From assembly GCF_026625725.1 (NCBI RefSeq), contig NZ_CP113060.1:1990001-2054000 (forward strand): 64,000 bases of DNA, written 5' to 3'. The first letter of the stretch is position 1; the number at the start of each line of letters is the position of its first letter. Both the position numbers and the translations under genes were made by a program. Origin of the DNA: Pseudomonas sp. SL4(2022). Its GTDB lineage: Bacteria > Pseudomonadota > Gammaproteobacteria > Pseudomonadales > Pseudomonadaceae. Under the pieces are notes generated by a model. It was not told where the DNA came from, made no database searches, and saw only the letters and a program-made list of their open reading frames with translations. Shown one piece after another: positions 1-9,100 of the stretch.

Positions 1-176
1 CACTGTTTTTCGCCTATCACGTGCTTTGGCCACAGGGCTTCGGCGGGGCTTTCGACTGGCCATCGGCACTGCTGGCCGTGGCGGCTGCGCTGGCGCTGCT
101 GCACTTCAAACGCGGGGTGATGGAGGTGTTGCTGGTGTCGGCACTGGCTGGGCTGGCGGTGTACCTATTGCGTTGA
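1..176 (+). CDS. Probable chromate transporter ChrA, C-terminal fragment
   Basis: An open frame runs from the window edge to a TGA at 174-176 and encodes about 57 residues. Two hydrophobic stretches are separated by a short polar link with HFKRG followed by a conserved-looking Val/Leu-rich helix ending in YLLR. This pattern resembles the last membrane helices of CHR-family chromate/anion transporters. The start lies outside the window. Another multi-spanning membrane protein cannot be excluded because no catalytic motif falls in this fragment. Confidence 0.5.
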   Translation, partial: LFFAYHVLWPQGFGGAFDWPSALLAVAAALALLHFKRGVMEVLLVSALAGLAVYLLR

Positions 177-216
177 AGTCGCGCGCCCGCTGCCAATGCA
201 ACGGGCGCGCTGTCCG

Positions 217-1569
217 TCAGAGAAACCAACGGTATTCCCGCGGAGTGACTTCTTGCATAAAGGCCAGATGGTCCTGGCGCTTGTTTTCGCAGTAAACCAT
301 CACGAATTCCTCGCCCAGGCCTTGGTTGACCACCGGGTGGTCGCGCATGGCGCTGACTGCGCCGAGCATGTCCTGCGGGAAGTCGATGCCGCTTTGGCGG
401 TTTTCGTTAAGCGGCGCAATCGGCTCTTTACCCGCATCCAGGCCGGACTCCATGCCGGTGAGGATCGCCGCCAGCACCAGATAGGGGTTGGCGTCGGCGC
501 CGGCCAGGCGGTGTTCGATGCGCAGGTTCTTGCCGTCCGATTCGGGGATGCGGATGCACGCATCGCGGTCCTCGAAGCCCCAGCTGGCGCGGCTGGCGGC
601 GTTGACCATGGCGCCGTAGCGGCGGAAGGCGTTGTGGTTGGCGGCGAAGATCGGCATGCAGTGCGGCAGCAGCTCCAGGCAACCGGCCACGGCGTGGCGC
701 AGCGGGCGCTGCTCATCGGCGGCCAGCAGGTTGTGGCCGGCGGCGTCATACAGGCTGACATGCACATGCATGCCGCTGCCCGGCGCGTGCAGGTAGGGCT
801 TGCTCATAAAGCTGGCGCGCTGGCCATGTTTGAGCGCCACGCCGCGGGTGCTGCGGCAGAACAGGGCGGCCCAGTCGGCGGCGCGCAGGCCGTCGTCGCA
901 ATGGCCGAAGTTGATCTCGAACTGGCCAGGGCCAAGCTCGGCAGTGATCACGTTGGCGTCGATGCCCTGTTCATTGGCGGCGTCGACGATGGCGTGCAGC
1001 ACATCGCTAAAGCGCGACAGGCGTTCGATGTGCATGTTCGGCTGATCGTCGGCATCGCCGCACAGCGGGTCGCGTGGGAACTGCGGCAGGCCGTCCTGCA
1101 GCATGCGATCAAACAGGTAGAACTCCAGTTCAAAGGCCACCACCGGACGGATACCCCGTGCTTCCAGGCGCTTGAGCACGCGGGCGAGGACTTCACGCGG
1201 TTCGAATTCGATGGGCGCAGCGGTGCCGTCGGAGCTGATCAGCATCTGCCCCAGTGGCTGGCTTTCCCAGCGCACCGGCTTGAGCGTGCCAGGGATCAGC
1301 CGGCGCGGTGCATCCGGGTCGCCGTCGTTGAAGCAGTAATCGCCAATCGGGTGCAGGCCGCCCTGCACGCCGAGCAGCACGCAGTTCTGCGGGATTTTCA
1401 GCGGGCTGCCGGCGGCGACCTTCTCCAGCATGTCGATGGGGTAGCGCTTGCCGTAGAAATGCCCGGGGATGTCCAGGCTGATCAGGTCGACATAGCGCAC
1501 TTCGGGGTGGGCGCTGCGGAAGGCGCGGACTTCGCTGAGCAGGTCGGGGAATGCTGTTGTTATTGTCAT
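217..1569 (-). CDS. Glutamine synthetase family protein, gamma-glutamylpolyamine synthetase-like
   Basis: A 450-residue protein with the glutamine synthetase fold: an N-terminal beta-grasp region to about residue 105, then a catalytic domain with the metal-binding ELEFYL motif, GSGMHVHVSL and the NPYLVLAAIL segment. The length and the C-terminal end REYRWFL fit PuuA/PauA-type enzymes that ligate glutamate to a polyamine or other amine using ATP, rather than housekeeping GlnA. It lies 18 bp downstream of an HTH-cupin regulator and in the same direction as a FAD amine oxidase, the usual company of gamma-glutamyl-putrescine pathways. The actual amine substrate cannot be read from sequence. Confidence 0.85.
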   Translation of the reverse strand: MTITTAFPDLLSEVRAFRSAHPEVRYVDLISLDIPGHFYGKRYPIDMLEKVAAGSPLKIPQNCVLLGVQGGLHPIGDYCFNDGDPDAPRRLIPGTLKPVRWESQPLGQMLISSDGTAAPIEFEPREVLARVLKRLEARGIRPVVAFELEFYLFDRMLQDGLPQFPRDPLCGDADDQPNMHIERLSRFSDVLHAIVDAANEQGIDANVITAELGPGQFEINFGHCDDGLRAADWAALFCRSTRGVALKHGQRASFMSKPYLHAPGSGMHVHVSLYDAAGHNLLAADEQRPLRHAVAGCLELLPHCMPIFAANHNAFRRYGAMVNAASRASWGFEDRDACIRIPESDGKNLRIEHRLAGADANPYLVLAAILTGMESGLDAGKEPIAPLNENRQSGIDFPQDMLGAVSAMRDHPVVNQGLGEEFVMVYCENKRQDHLAFMQEVTPREYRWFL

Positions 1570-1587
1570 GGCGGCTATCTGCGTGGG

Positions 1588-2145
1588 TCAGGTGAAGACC
1601 CAGAGCACTCGTGTGGGGGAATCGGAAAGGTTGGCGTAGCGAAACTGCGCATGCGGCGGCAGCTGGAAACTGTCATTCGGGCCGAGGGTGACCGGCTCGG
1701 CGGCGTCGCCGTACCAGATCGTCAGCTCGCCTTCGAGGACAAAGCCGCCTTGTTCGGAGCTGTCGTTCAAATGCCCGTCGCCGCTGGTGGCGCCCGGGTC
1801 CAAACGGCTTTCGAGCATGGAGAAGCCGCCAGCCATGGTCGGCGAGGCGAGTACATCGGTGATGCCGCCGGCGTAATACAGCGTGCGGCGCTCGCCCGGT
1901 CGGGTGACCCAGGGCACGTCGCGCGGCTTGCTCAGGCTGTAGAAATAGGTGGTCGGCACGCCGAGGGTTTCGCTGATCGCGGTGAGGTCGGCCACGGTAG
2001 GGCGTGACAGGCCGCGTTCGACCTGGGAGAGAAAGCCCACCGAACGGTCGATGCGCGCCGCCAGCTCACCGAGGGTGAGGTTTTTGTGCTTGCGCAGGTC
2101 GCGGATCAGGATCGCCAGACCTTCGACTTCTTCCTGCATGTCCAT
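1588..2145 (-). CDS. XRE-family regulator with cupin domain (PuuR/PauR-like)
   Basis: A 185-residue protein with an N-terminal helix-turn-helix of the XRE/Cro type (about residues 12-65, including the LTLGELAARIDRS and GFLSQVERG helices) and a C-terminal cupin (about 105-183). This architecture is that of PuuR and PauR, repressors of polyamine catabolism that sense the amine through the cupin. The start at 2145 is preferred because AAGGA lies seven bases upstream; an ATG at 2151 would sit directly against that site. It is transcribed toward the ligase gene and probably controls it and the oxidase upstream. Confidence 0.85.
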   Translation of the reverse strand: MDMQEEVEGLAILIRDLRKHKNLTLGELAARIDRSVGFLSQVERGLSRPTVADLTAISETLGVPTTYFYSLSKPRDVPWVTRPGERRTLYYAGGITDVLASPTMAGGFSMLESRLDPGATSGDGHLNDSSEQGGFVLEGELTIWYGDAAEPVTLGPNDSFQLPPHAQFRYANLSDSPTRVLWVFT

Positions 2146-2162
2146 ACTCATGTCCTTTGTAT

Positions 2163-2302
2163 AAATCTGTTTTCAAGCGTCGCGAGCGAAGGTGAGGCAA
2201 GGCGAAACGCGCCGAAGAAGCGGAGTTTACGGGTTGTAAATGAGCATTCTGAGGCGTGTTTCAACACAGCATCACCGAGCGCAGTAGCTTGAAGACAGAT
2301 TT
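2163..2302. repeat. MITE-like element with 16-bp terminal inverted repeats
   Basis: The left end 2163-2178 (AAATCTGTTTTCAAGC) and the right end 2287-2302 (GCTTGAAGACAGATTT) are inverted copies that match at 15 of 16 positions, enclosing 108 bp with no ORF. The element fills the whole gap between the regulator and the oxidase genes, and its right arm reaches the first base of the oxidase stop codon. Size and structure fit a non-autonomous miniature inverted-repeat element. No transposase is present in the window. Confidence 0.7.
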
Positions 2303-3591
2303 CAAATTACGTCGCGCAGGCGATACCAGGCCTTGCCCACGGCTTCGATCGGCGCGGCCAGTAAATCACCGCCGGGGAAACGCGGGTTGCTCAGGCCCTG
2401 GTACAGCTCAAGCAGGTCGGCGTCACCGAGGATCGCGTCGCTGACCGCACGGGCGGCGGCCAGGGTCGGCAGGATGCCGTGGCCGGAGAAGCCCTGCAGC
2501 CAGTACTTCTGCCCACTGCGGCCGACGTCCGGGGTGCGGTGCATCGTGCAGTCGATATGCCCGCCCCAGCCGTAGTCGATCTGCACGCCGCGCAGTTGCG
2601 GGAACACCCGCTCCAGATACGGCCGGGTGGCCGCTGGTACGTCTTTGGGGATGCCGCCCAAGTAGGTGCAGCCGCCGCCGAACAGCAGGCGGTTGTCCGG
2701 GGTGACGCGGAAATAGTCGGGGACGAACTGGTTGTCGATGGCGCAGGTGCCGCGCGGGAACAGCGAACGTGCCAGCTCCGGGTCCAGCGGCGCGGTGGCG
2801 ACCTGGTAGGAGCCCACCGGCAGCAGGCGCTTCGACAGCTGTGGATCGAGCTTGTCGATGTAGGCGTTGCAGGCCAGTACCAGCACATTGCTGCGCACCT
2901 CGCCGTGTTCGCTGCGCGCTACATAACCGTCCGCAGTTTCTTGATAACTCAGTGCCTTGCTCTGCTCGAAGATCTTGCCGCCCGCTTTCTCGATGGCATC
3001 GGCCAGGCCCTGGGCCAGTTTCAGCGGGTTGAGGTGGGCCGCGCCGCTGTCGTGCACGGCGGCCAAGTAACGCGGACTGGCAATCCACTGCGGCAATTCG
3101 TTTTTCGGGATAAAACTGAGCTGGTTATAGCCGTATTTGTGTTCGGCTTCTTCGATGCTGTCCTGCAGTTGGCGCACGCGACGCGGCAGCACGGCGGTGT
3201 AGATGGCGCCGGTGCGGTAATCAATATCGAACTGATGCCGCTCGGGCAGCTCGCGCATTTCTTCGGCTGCCCAGACCATGCTGTCCCACAGGCGACGGGC
3301 GCGCTCCAGGCCTAATGCCTTCTCAAACGGCGGCATATCGCAGGACCAGCCCGGCAGCGCCTGACCACCGTTGCGCCCGGAGGCCGCCCAGGCCAGGCGA
3401 CTGGCCTCCAGCAGTACCACCTTCTTGCCCGCCAAAGCCAGGCGCAGCGCGCTGTGCAGCCCGCTGAAACCACCGCCGATAATCAGCACATCGCATTGCA
3501 ACGCTTCCTGCAGGCGCGGGCGCAGCGGGATGGCGCCGGGGTAGGTGCCGGCGTAGTAGGTGCCGATGTGCTGGGCGGATTGTTTGAACAT
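2302..3591 (-). CDS. FAD-dependent amine oxidoreductase (PuuB/PauB/OrdL-like)
   Basis: A 429-residue DAO-type flavoenzyme. The dinucleotide-binding motif IIGGGFSGLHSAL lies near residue 35, followed by the acidic end of the second strand (VVLLEA). The family oxidatively deaminates amines such as gamma-glutamylputrescine, releasing hydrogen peroxide or reducing an acceptor. The start at 3591 has GAGG six bases upstream; the longer frame at 3603 has no ribosome site. It is co-directional with the ligase and cupin regulator, with the MITE-like element between, so it may be transcribed with them or from its own AT-rich upstream region. Confidence 0.85.
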   Translation of the reverse strand: MFKQSAQHIGTYYAGTYPGAIPLRPRLQEALQCDVLIIGGGFSGLHSALRLALAGKKVVLLEASRLAWAASGRNGGQALPGWSCDMPPFEKALGLERARRLWDSMVWAAEEMRELPERHQFDIDYRTGAIYTAVLPRRVRQLQDSIEEAEHKYGYNQLSFIPKNELPQWIASPRYLAAVHDSGAAHLNPLKLAQGLADAIEKAGGKIFEQSKALSYQETADGYVARSEHGEVRSNVLVLACNAYIDKLDPQLSKRLLPVGSYQVATAPLDPELARSLFPRGTCAIDNQFVPDYFRVTPDNRLLFGGGCTYLGGIPKDVPAATRPYLERVFPQLRGVQIDYGWGGHIDCTMHRTPDVGRSGQKYWLQGFSGHGILPTLAAARAVSDAILGDADLLELYQGLSNPRFPGGDLLAAPIEAVGKAWYRLRDVI

Positions 3592-3600
3592 GGTGCGCCT

Positions 3601-3655
3601 CATGAAATTCTATTTAAATAATTTCATGAAAATCTACGCCATAAATTTCATAAAA
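3601..3655 (-). promoter_or_regulatory. Candidate operator: repeated ATTTCAT/ATGAAAT elements upstream of the amine oxidase
   Basis: A 9-bp inverted repeat CATGAAATT/AATTTCATG occupies 3601-3609 and 3620-3628, and a further ATTTCAT lies at 3645-3651, 24 bp after the copy at 3621. The tract is strikingly AT-rich for this genome and ends 10 bp before the oxidase start. An HTH-cupin regulator encoded two genes away is the obvious candidate binder, but this is inference. Confidence 0.4.
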
Positions 3656-3676
3656 CCAAGTGCAAAGACGTTTGGC

Positions 3677-4132
3677 CTAGTTGAGATCGATGGCTAAACG
3701 CAGACGATCTTTATGCTGCAAACCTTGTTCGAATAGCGGTTCGGGATAGTGGCGAAGAAAGTAATCCGGCTCGACGGCATACACCCGAAGCCCGGCGCGC
3801 TGGTAGAAGGTCAGTTGGTGGCCAAAGCTGCCGGTGGCGACTTCCAGGCGCATTGCGCCCAGTTGCCGGGCGCTGTGCAGGGCGTGCTGCAGCAGTTGCG
3901 TGCCGATGCCCTGGGCCTGGCAGTTAGGGTCGACGGCGATATTCATCAGCTCCAGGATTCCAGGGCCGCGCGCCTGTAGCACATAGAGACCGACGACCAG
4001 GTCATCAAGCTCGGCGAGGTAGCAGTGACCGTCCGCCAGGTAGGCTTGCACATACGGTAGATGCGGATCGGCTTCCAGCAGCAGGGCCGTCGGCAGCTGC
4101 GCGGCATTACAGGCGCGAATAGTTAGGTTCAT
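3677..4132 (-). CDS. GNAT family N-acetyltransferase
   Basis: A 151-residue single-domain protein with the GNAT core. The acetyl-CoA pyrophosphate loop is QAQGIGTQLL (about residues 72-81), preceded by the beta-4 strand LELMNIAVDP and followed by the FYQRAGL beta-6 motif. The acceptor is unknown. Its start is only 8 bp after the stop of the GGDEF cyclase gene, so it is probably the last gene of that leftward operon. That placement could mean a role in the same response or simple co-transcription. Confidence 0.8.
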   Translation of the reverse strand: MNLTIRACNAAQLPTALLLEADPHLPYVQAYLADGHCYLAELDDLVVGLYVLQARGPGILELMNIAVDPNCQAQGIGTQLLQHALHSARQLGAMRLEVATGSFGHQLTFYQRAGLRVYAVEPDYFLRHYPEPLFEQGLQHKDRLRLAIDLN

Positions 4133-4140
4133 GGCCAGCT

Positions 4141-5792
4141 TCAGCGCACCTGATTGCGCCCGTTGTGCTTGGCCGCGTACAGCGCGCGGTCTGCTTTATC
4201 CAGCAGATCATCGGCACCTGTTGGTGCATCTTCGGTGGAGGAAATGCCGGCGCTCAGGGTGACCGAGAACTGCAGGCCATTGGCGATAAAGTGCAGTTCG
4301 GCAAAGCGCTGGCGGATTTCATCGAGAATGCGCCGCGCCTGGTCAGACGGGCAGTCCGGCAGCACCACAAGGAATTCTTCACCGCCGTAGCGGCCAAGGC
4401 TGTCGATGCGCCGCAGGCGCTGGCGCAGCAGGTTGGCCAGGGCACGGATGACGTTGTCGCCAGCGGCATGGCCGTAGCTGTCGTTGACCTTTTTGAAGAA
4501 GTCGATATCCAGCATGGCTACGCTGGCCGGTTTACCGCTGCGCTGCGCACGCTCAAGCTCGACTGCCGCCTGTTCTTTGATATCGGCGTGTTTGAGCAGG
4601 CCGGTGAGGCTGTCGCGCGACAGCGCGTTGCTCAGCAGGCGCGCGCGCTGGGCGCGGGAAAACACGGCCGCCACCAGGGCGTTGTCGGAAATCGGTTTGG
4701 TGACGAAGTCATCGCCCGCCTTGATCAGGGCATTCATCTGTCGGTTGATGTCGGTTTCGGCCGAGAGGTAAACGATCGGTACACGCAGCCAGTCGTCGTT
4801 CATGCGGATGATCTGCGCCAGCTCCGGGCCGGTGCAGCCGGGCATGCTGACATCGAGCAGCACCACTTCGGGGTTGAAGCTGCGCATGCGGGAAAAGATC
4901 TCTGCCGGTTCGTGGAGCATTTCCACCAGCATGTTGGCACCGCGCAGGATCAGGCTGAAGCGGCTGGCCAGTTCGCGGTCGTCGTCAATGATCAAAACCC
5001 GGTAAGGCGCGCCTTGTTGCTGGGCAAAGCAGCGTTCCAGACGGTTTTCCAGTTGCGGGATGTCCACCGGCTTGGTGAAGAAGCCCAGGGCGCCGACACG
5101 CACGGCTTGTAGGTGGGTGGCAAAGTCGTCCTGAGTGGTAATCACCAGCAGCGGCAGCGGTTCATCCAGGCGCTGTTGCAGGTTGGCGGCATACTCCAGG
5201 CCGGTGAGGGCTTCGTCAGGCAGGTTGACGTCGACGATCAGCGCGTCCGGCAACTGCTTTTGCAGGGCCGCGTCGAGCTCGGCGATGCGGGTGAAGTGTT
5301 CGGCCTGGTAACCAAAGTTATTCAGTGTCAGGCGCATGCTTTCGCCAATCGCACGCTGATCTTCGAGGATATAGATGCGCCGCGCGCTGCTGTTGACGCG
5401 TGGCGTCTTGAAGGGCTGCGGGGCCTGCTCCTGTTGACGTTCGGCCTGGAACTGCTGGCTGGCCAGCTGTTGCAGGCTGCGGCTGAAGTCCTGCAGGCTC
5501 TGTTGTTCCTGCTGCAGGGTTTCCAGCCACTGATCGGCTTCCTGTTCCAGCTCACGGGCGCGCTGGCCGAGGCTGCTGAAGCCGAACGTGCCGGCGGCGC
5601 CGGCGAGCTTGTGCAACTGATCGCGCAGGGTTTGCAGGTGCTGTTGTTGCTCCAGCGGATCGGCGCTGTGCAGCAGGCCCTCGGCATTGCGGCCGAGGGC
5701 TGGCAGCTCCTCGTGCAAGCGCTGGGCGAAGGCATTGCTGAGCTGCTGCAGGCGTTGCTGCAGTTCATCGGCGGGGGGGGGCCATTACTCAT
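4141..5792 (-). CDS. Hpt-REC-REC-GGDEF diguanylate cyclase (frame broken at a C9 run)
   Basis: Read with one added base in the run at 5773-5781, this is a 550-residue protein. It has an N-terminal Hpt domain (phosphorylatable His in HKLAGAAGTFGF), two receivers (about 140-255 and 262-375; phosphoacceptors in LIVDVNLP and VLLDVSMP) and a GGDEF domain (about 385-550) with active site RYGGEEF and an RRID inhibitory site five residues before it. It should make cyclic-di-GMP under phosphorelay control. The ATG at 5790-5792 overlaps the upstream receiver's stop by eight bases, which supports this start, but as sequenced it is out of frame with the remainder. The in-frame alternative is a TTG at 5718, which would lose the first Hpt helix. 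Confidence 0.8.
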
Positions 5793-6171
5793 GAGCCTGG
5801 CTCCAGATTTGCCGCACCTGGGCGGCCAGTTGCATCGGGTCGAAGGGCTTGATGATCACATCACGGGCGCCGAGGCTGCGGTAGAGGGCTATTTCCGCCG
5901 GCTGTACCTTGGCGGTCATGAATGCCACCGGCACCTGGTTGATGTCGATGAGTTGGGCGATTCGTGCCAGGGTTTGCGGCCCGTCCATGTCCGGCATCAT
6001 CACATCCAGCAGGATAAAGTCCGGGGCAAAGTCTTGCAGTTGATCCAGTGCATCCTGGCCATTGGCACAGCTGAGCACTTGGAAGCCGCCAACGGCCTCC
6101 AGCGCCAGTTTGGCCACCGCCTGGATTGAAGGGTCGTCTTCCACATGCAGGATGCGCTGTAGTTCAGGCAT
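5785..6171 (-). CDS. Single-domain response regulator (CheY-like)
   Basis: A 128-residue receiver with nothing attached. The acidic pair is in HVEDD (11-13), the phosphoacceptor is Asp56 (ILLDVMMPDMDG), Thr86 and Lys108 (IIKPFDP) complete the switch. It begins one base after the stop of the giant kinase gene and overlaps the Hpt-cyclase gene by eight bases, so the three are almost certainly co-translated. It probably shuttles phosphate from the kinase to the Hpt domain of the cyclase, in the manner of Spo0F-type relays; this direction is inferred from gene order. Confidence 0.9.
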   Translation of the reverse strand: MPELQRILHVEDDPSIQAVAKLALEAVGGFQVLSCANGQDALDQLQDFAPDFILLDVMMPDMDGPQTLARIAQLIDINQVPVAFMTAKVQPAEIALYRSLGARDVIIKPFDPMQLAAQVRQIWSQAHE

Positions 6172-6172
6172 A

Positions 6173-9100
6173 TCAGGTGTTCTCGGCGCTGGAGAGCGAC
6201 TCAGGTGTCGGTTCTGCAGCCAGATTAGTCAGTTCAAACCAGAAAGTCGCGCCCTGTCCGGGCGGCGAGTCGAAACCAATGCGGCCGTCCATGCGCTCGA
6301 TGATTTCCTTGCTGATGGCCAGGCCCAGGCCTGTGCCGCCTTTCTGTCGGGTATCGGTGGCATCCGCTTGGGAAAACTTGCTGAAAATCCGCGATTGGAA
6401 ATTTTCCGGCACGCCCGGGCCATGGTCGCTGACGCTGACCCTGACCTGCTGACCCTGATGGGTCACCTGTACGTCAACCGTCTGCCCGGCAGGAGAGAAT
6501 TTCGCTGCGTTGGACAGCAGGTTGGCCAGCACTTGTGCCAGGCGCAGGCGGTCAACCTGCACCACGGCTGGGGTGGCTTCGGTTTGCAATTTCAGTTGTA
6601 CGCGGAAGTGCTCGGCATACGGCTGATTCTCTTCGATGGCCTGTTCCAGTAGCGGCTGTAGAGGCTCGGGCCGCAGTTCGAAGAACATCTTGCCCGCGAC
6701 CAGTTTTTCCATGTCCAGCAGGTCATTGATCAGCAGGTTGAGGCGTTGGCTGTTGTCCTGGGCGATTTGCAGCATTTGCTGCATGCCGGCGGGCACGGCA
6801 CCGAGGGCGCCGCCGTTGACCAGACCGAGGGAGCCGGCGATGGCGGTCAATGGTGTACGCAGTTCATGGCTGACGGTGGAGACGAACTCGTTTTTCATCC
6901 GTTCGATGCGTTTACGCTCCTCGATATCACGGATCACCGCAATAAAACGCCGTTCGCCCTGGTGGCTGATCTGTGAGATGGCCAGCTCGATGGTGAAGGT
7001 TTCGCCGTTGCTGCGCAGGGCCGTCAGTTCGATTTCCTTACCGAGCATCTGCTGGATACCGGTTTTCAGGAAATGACTGAGGTAGCGGGCGCGCATCGAA
7101 CGTTGCGGCTCGGGCAGCAACAGGGTGGCACGGTGCCCGGAAACCTCCAGGTGGCTATAGCCGAAAATACGTTCGGCAGCGTGGTTGAAGGTTTCGATAT
7201 AGCCCTGCTGGTCGATGGTGATGATCGCATCGAGTACGTTGTCGAGCAGGGCTCGCAGGTAATCCTCACGTTCACGAATGGCCATTTCTGTGGCGATGCG
7301 TTCGTTGAAGTCCTGGATTTGCACCACAAAGTGCACCGGTTGGTCGTTGCTGTCGCGCACCAGAGAGACGCTGAGCAGCACCCAGATGATCCGCCCCTGG
7401 CTGTCCAGGTAGCGTTTCTCCATCTGGTAGGTGTTGACCTCGCCTGCCAGCAGTTCTTCGACATGCTGCAGGTCGGCGTCCAGGTCGTCAGGGTGGGTGA
7501 TTTGCTGAAAGCTGGTTCGCTGCAATTGCTCGCGGCTATAGCCGAGCATGCTGCAGAGCACTTCGTTGACTTCCAGCCACTGGCCTTGCAGGGACACCAA
7601 TGCCATGCCCTGCGGCGCGGTACTGAAGGCACTGCTAAAGCGCTGTTGGCTAAGGCGCAATTGGTCTTCCACGGCTTTGCGGTCGCTGATGTCCCAGATA
7701 AACCCGGAGATCCACTGCAGCTGGCCGTCGTTGTCATATTCGCCACGGCCTTTTTCACGCACCCAGACGCTGTGGCCATCGGCATGCAGCAGGCGATAGG
7801 TCAGTTCGAAGGATTCCTGACGTTCGACCGCGGCCACCGCGCGGTAGGTGATCGGCAGGTCATCGGGGTGTACCACGCTGGCGAAGCTGCGGATGCGGTT
7901 GTTGATGAAGTCATAGGCCGGGTAGCCGCTGAGGCTGTGGATCTCTTCGCTGAGGTAGCTCATCGACCAGTCCGCATCGTTGCGGCAGCGATAGACCGCC
8001 CCTGGCAGGTTGGCCACCAAGCCGCGGAAGCGACTCTCGCTCTTTTGCAGGGCTCGGGCGGTCTGCTGCAGTTCGTTGATGTCGCTGGCAATACCCAGGT
8101 AGCCGCTGATATGGCCCCGGCCATCGCGCATGGCACTGACGGTGAGGTTGACGGTACGCGGTTCGCCATTCTTGCGCAGGTAAGTCCACTGCCGCGTTTC
8201 CGGCTCGCCTTTGGCCGGGATGCAGGTGAGGACGGCAAAACCCTGGATGACCTGGCCTTCCTGCAGGCTGAGTTGGTGAGCGCGAGCCTGGATTTCGTCT
8301 TCGCGATGAAACAAAACAGGGCTGTGTTGGCCAATAACTTCGGCACTGCGGTAGCCCAGCAGGCGTTCGGCGCCGGAGTTAAACAGGGTAATCAGACCAT
8401 CCAGATCGCTGGTGATGATGCTTACACCGGTGGCAGAGTCGAGTACGGCCTGGAGAAAGCGCCGAGCTTCGCGGGTCTGCTCTTCATGTTGCAGACGCTC
8501 CAGGGTGGCGCCGACCCAGCGGGCGAACAGGCGCATGAACTCTTCGTCAGCATCGTCGAAACTGCTGCGGGCGCTGCTGGCTGCAAAGCACAGGGTGCCA
8601 AAGCGTTGGCCGGCCACCCAGACGCTGGTGCCGATATAGCTTTCCAGCGCAAAAAGCGGGTAGCAGGGATGCGTGGCATGTTCGCTCTGACTCATGGCGG
8701 CGATGGCCAGTACGTCTGTACTGCGCAGGGCGATGCTGCAGTAAGTGTCGCCCAAGCTGAAACACTGGCCGTCCTGCAGGCCAGTGTGGGGGGATACCTG
8801 AACCATGACCCGGTAGGTGTCACCTTCAACTTGGCTGATGATGCCAATCGGCATGCCATAGAACGCGGCGCCCAGTTGCAGGGCCTGCCGCAGTTGCTCG
8901 TGGGTACTCAGTTTGGGCAGGGCGGCGATTTCATTGAGTGCATGTAGCGCGGCCTGTTGGCGTTGCATGTGCACTTGAGTCTGTTCGCGTTGCTGATCAC
9001 GGCGCAGTGCTTCCAGGAGTTGGCCGAGGGTGGTCAACAGGGGTTGCAGCTGTACGGCAAAGTCAGCGCTGTAGCCGCCCTCGCGGTTGGCCAGGCCGAG

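Noticed and set aside
196-2007. Long plus-strand open frame of about 600 codons
   Set aside because: It is antisense to the glutamine-synthetase-like and HTH-cupin genes, is Ala/Val/Gly-rich without domain motifs, and follows from GC-rich codon use on the other strand.
7073-8947. Long plus-strand open frame
   Set aside because: Antisense to the PAS/GAF kinase, whose domain motifs are clear.
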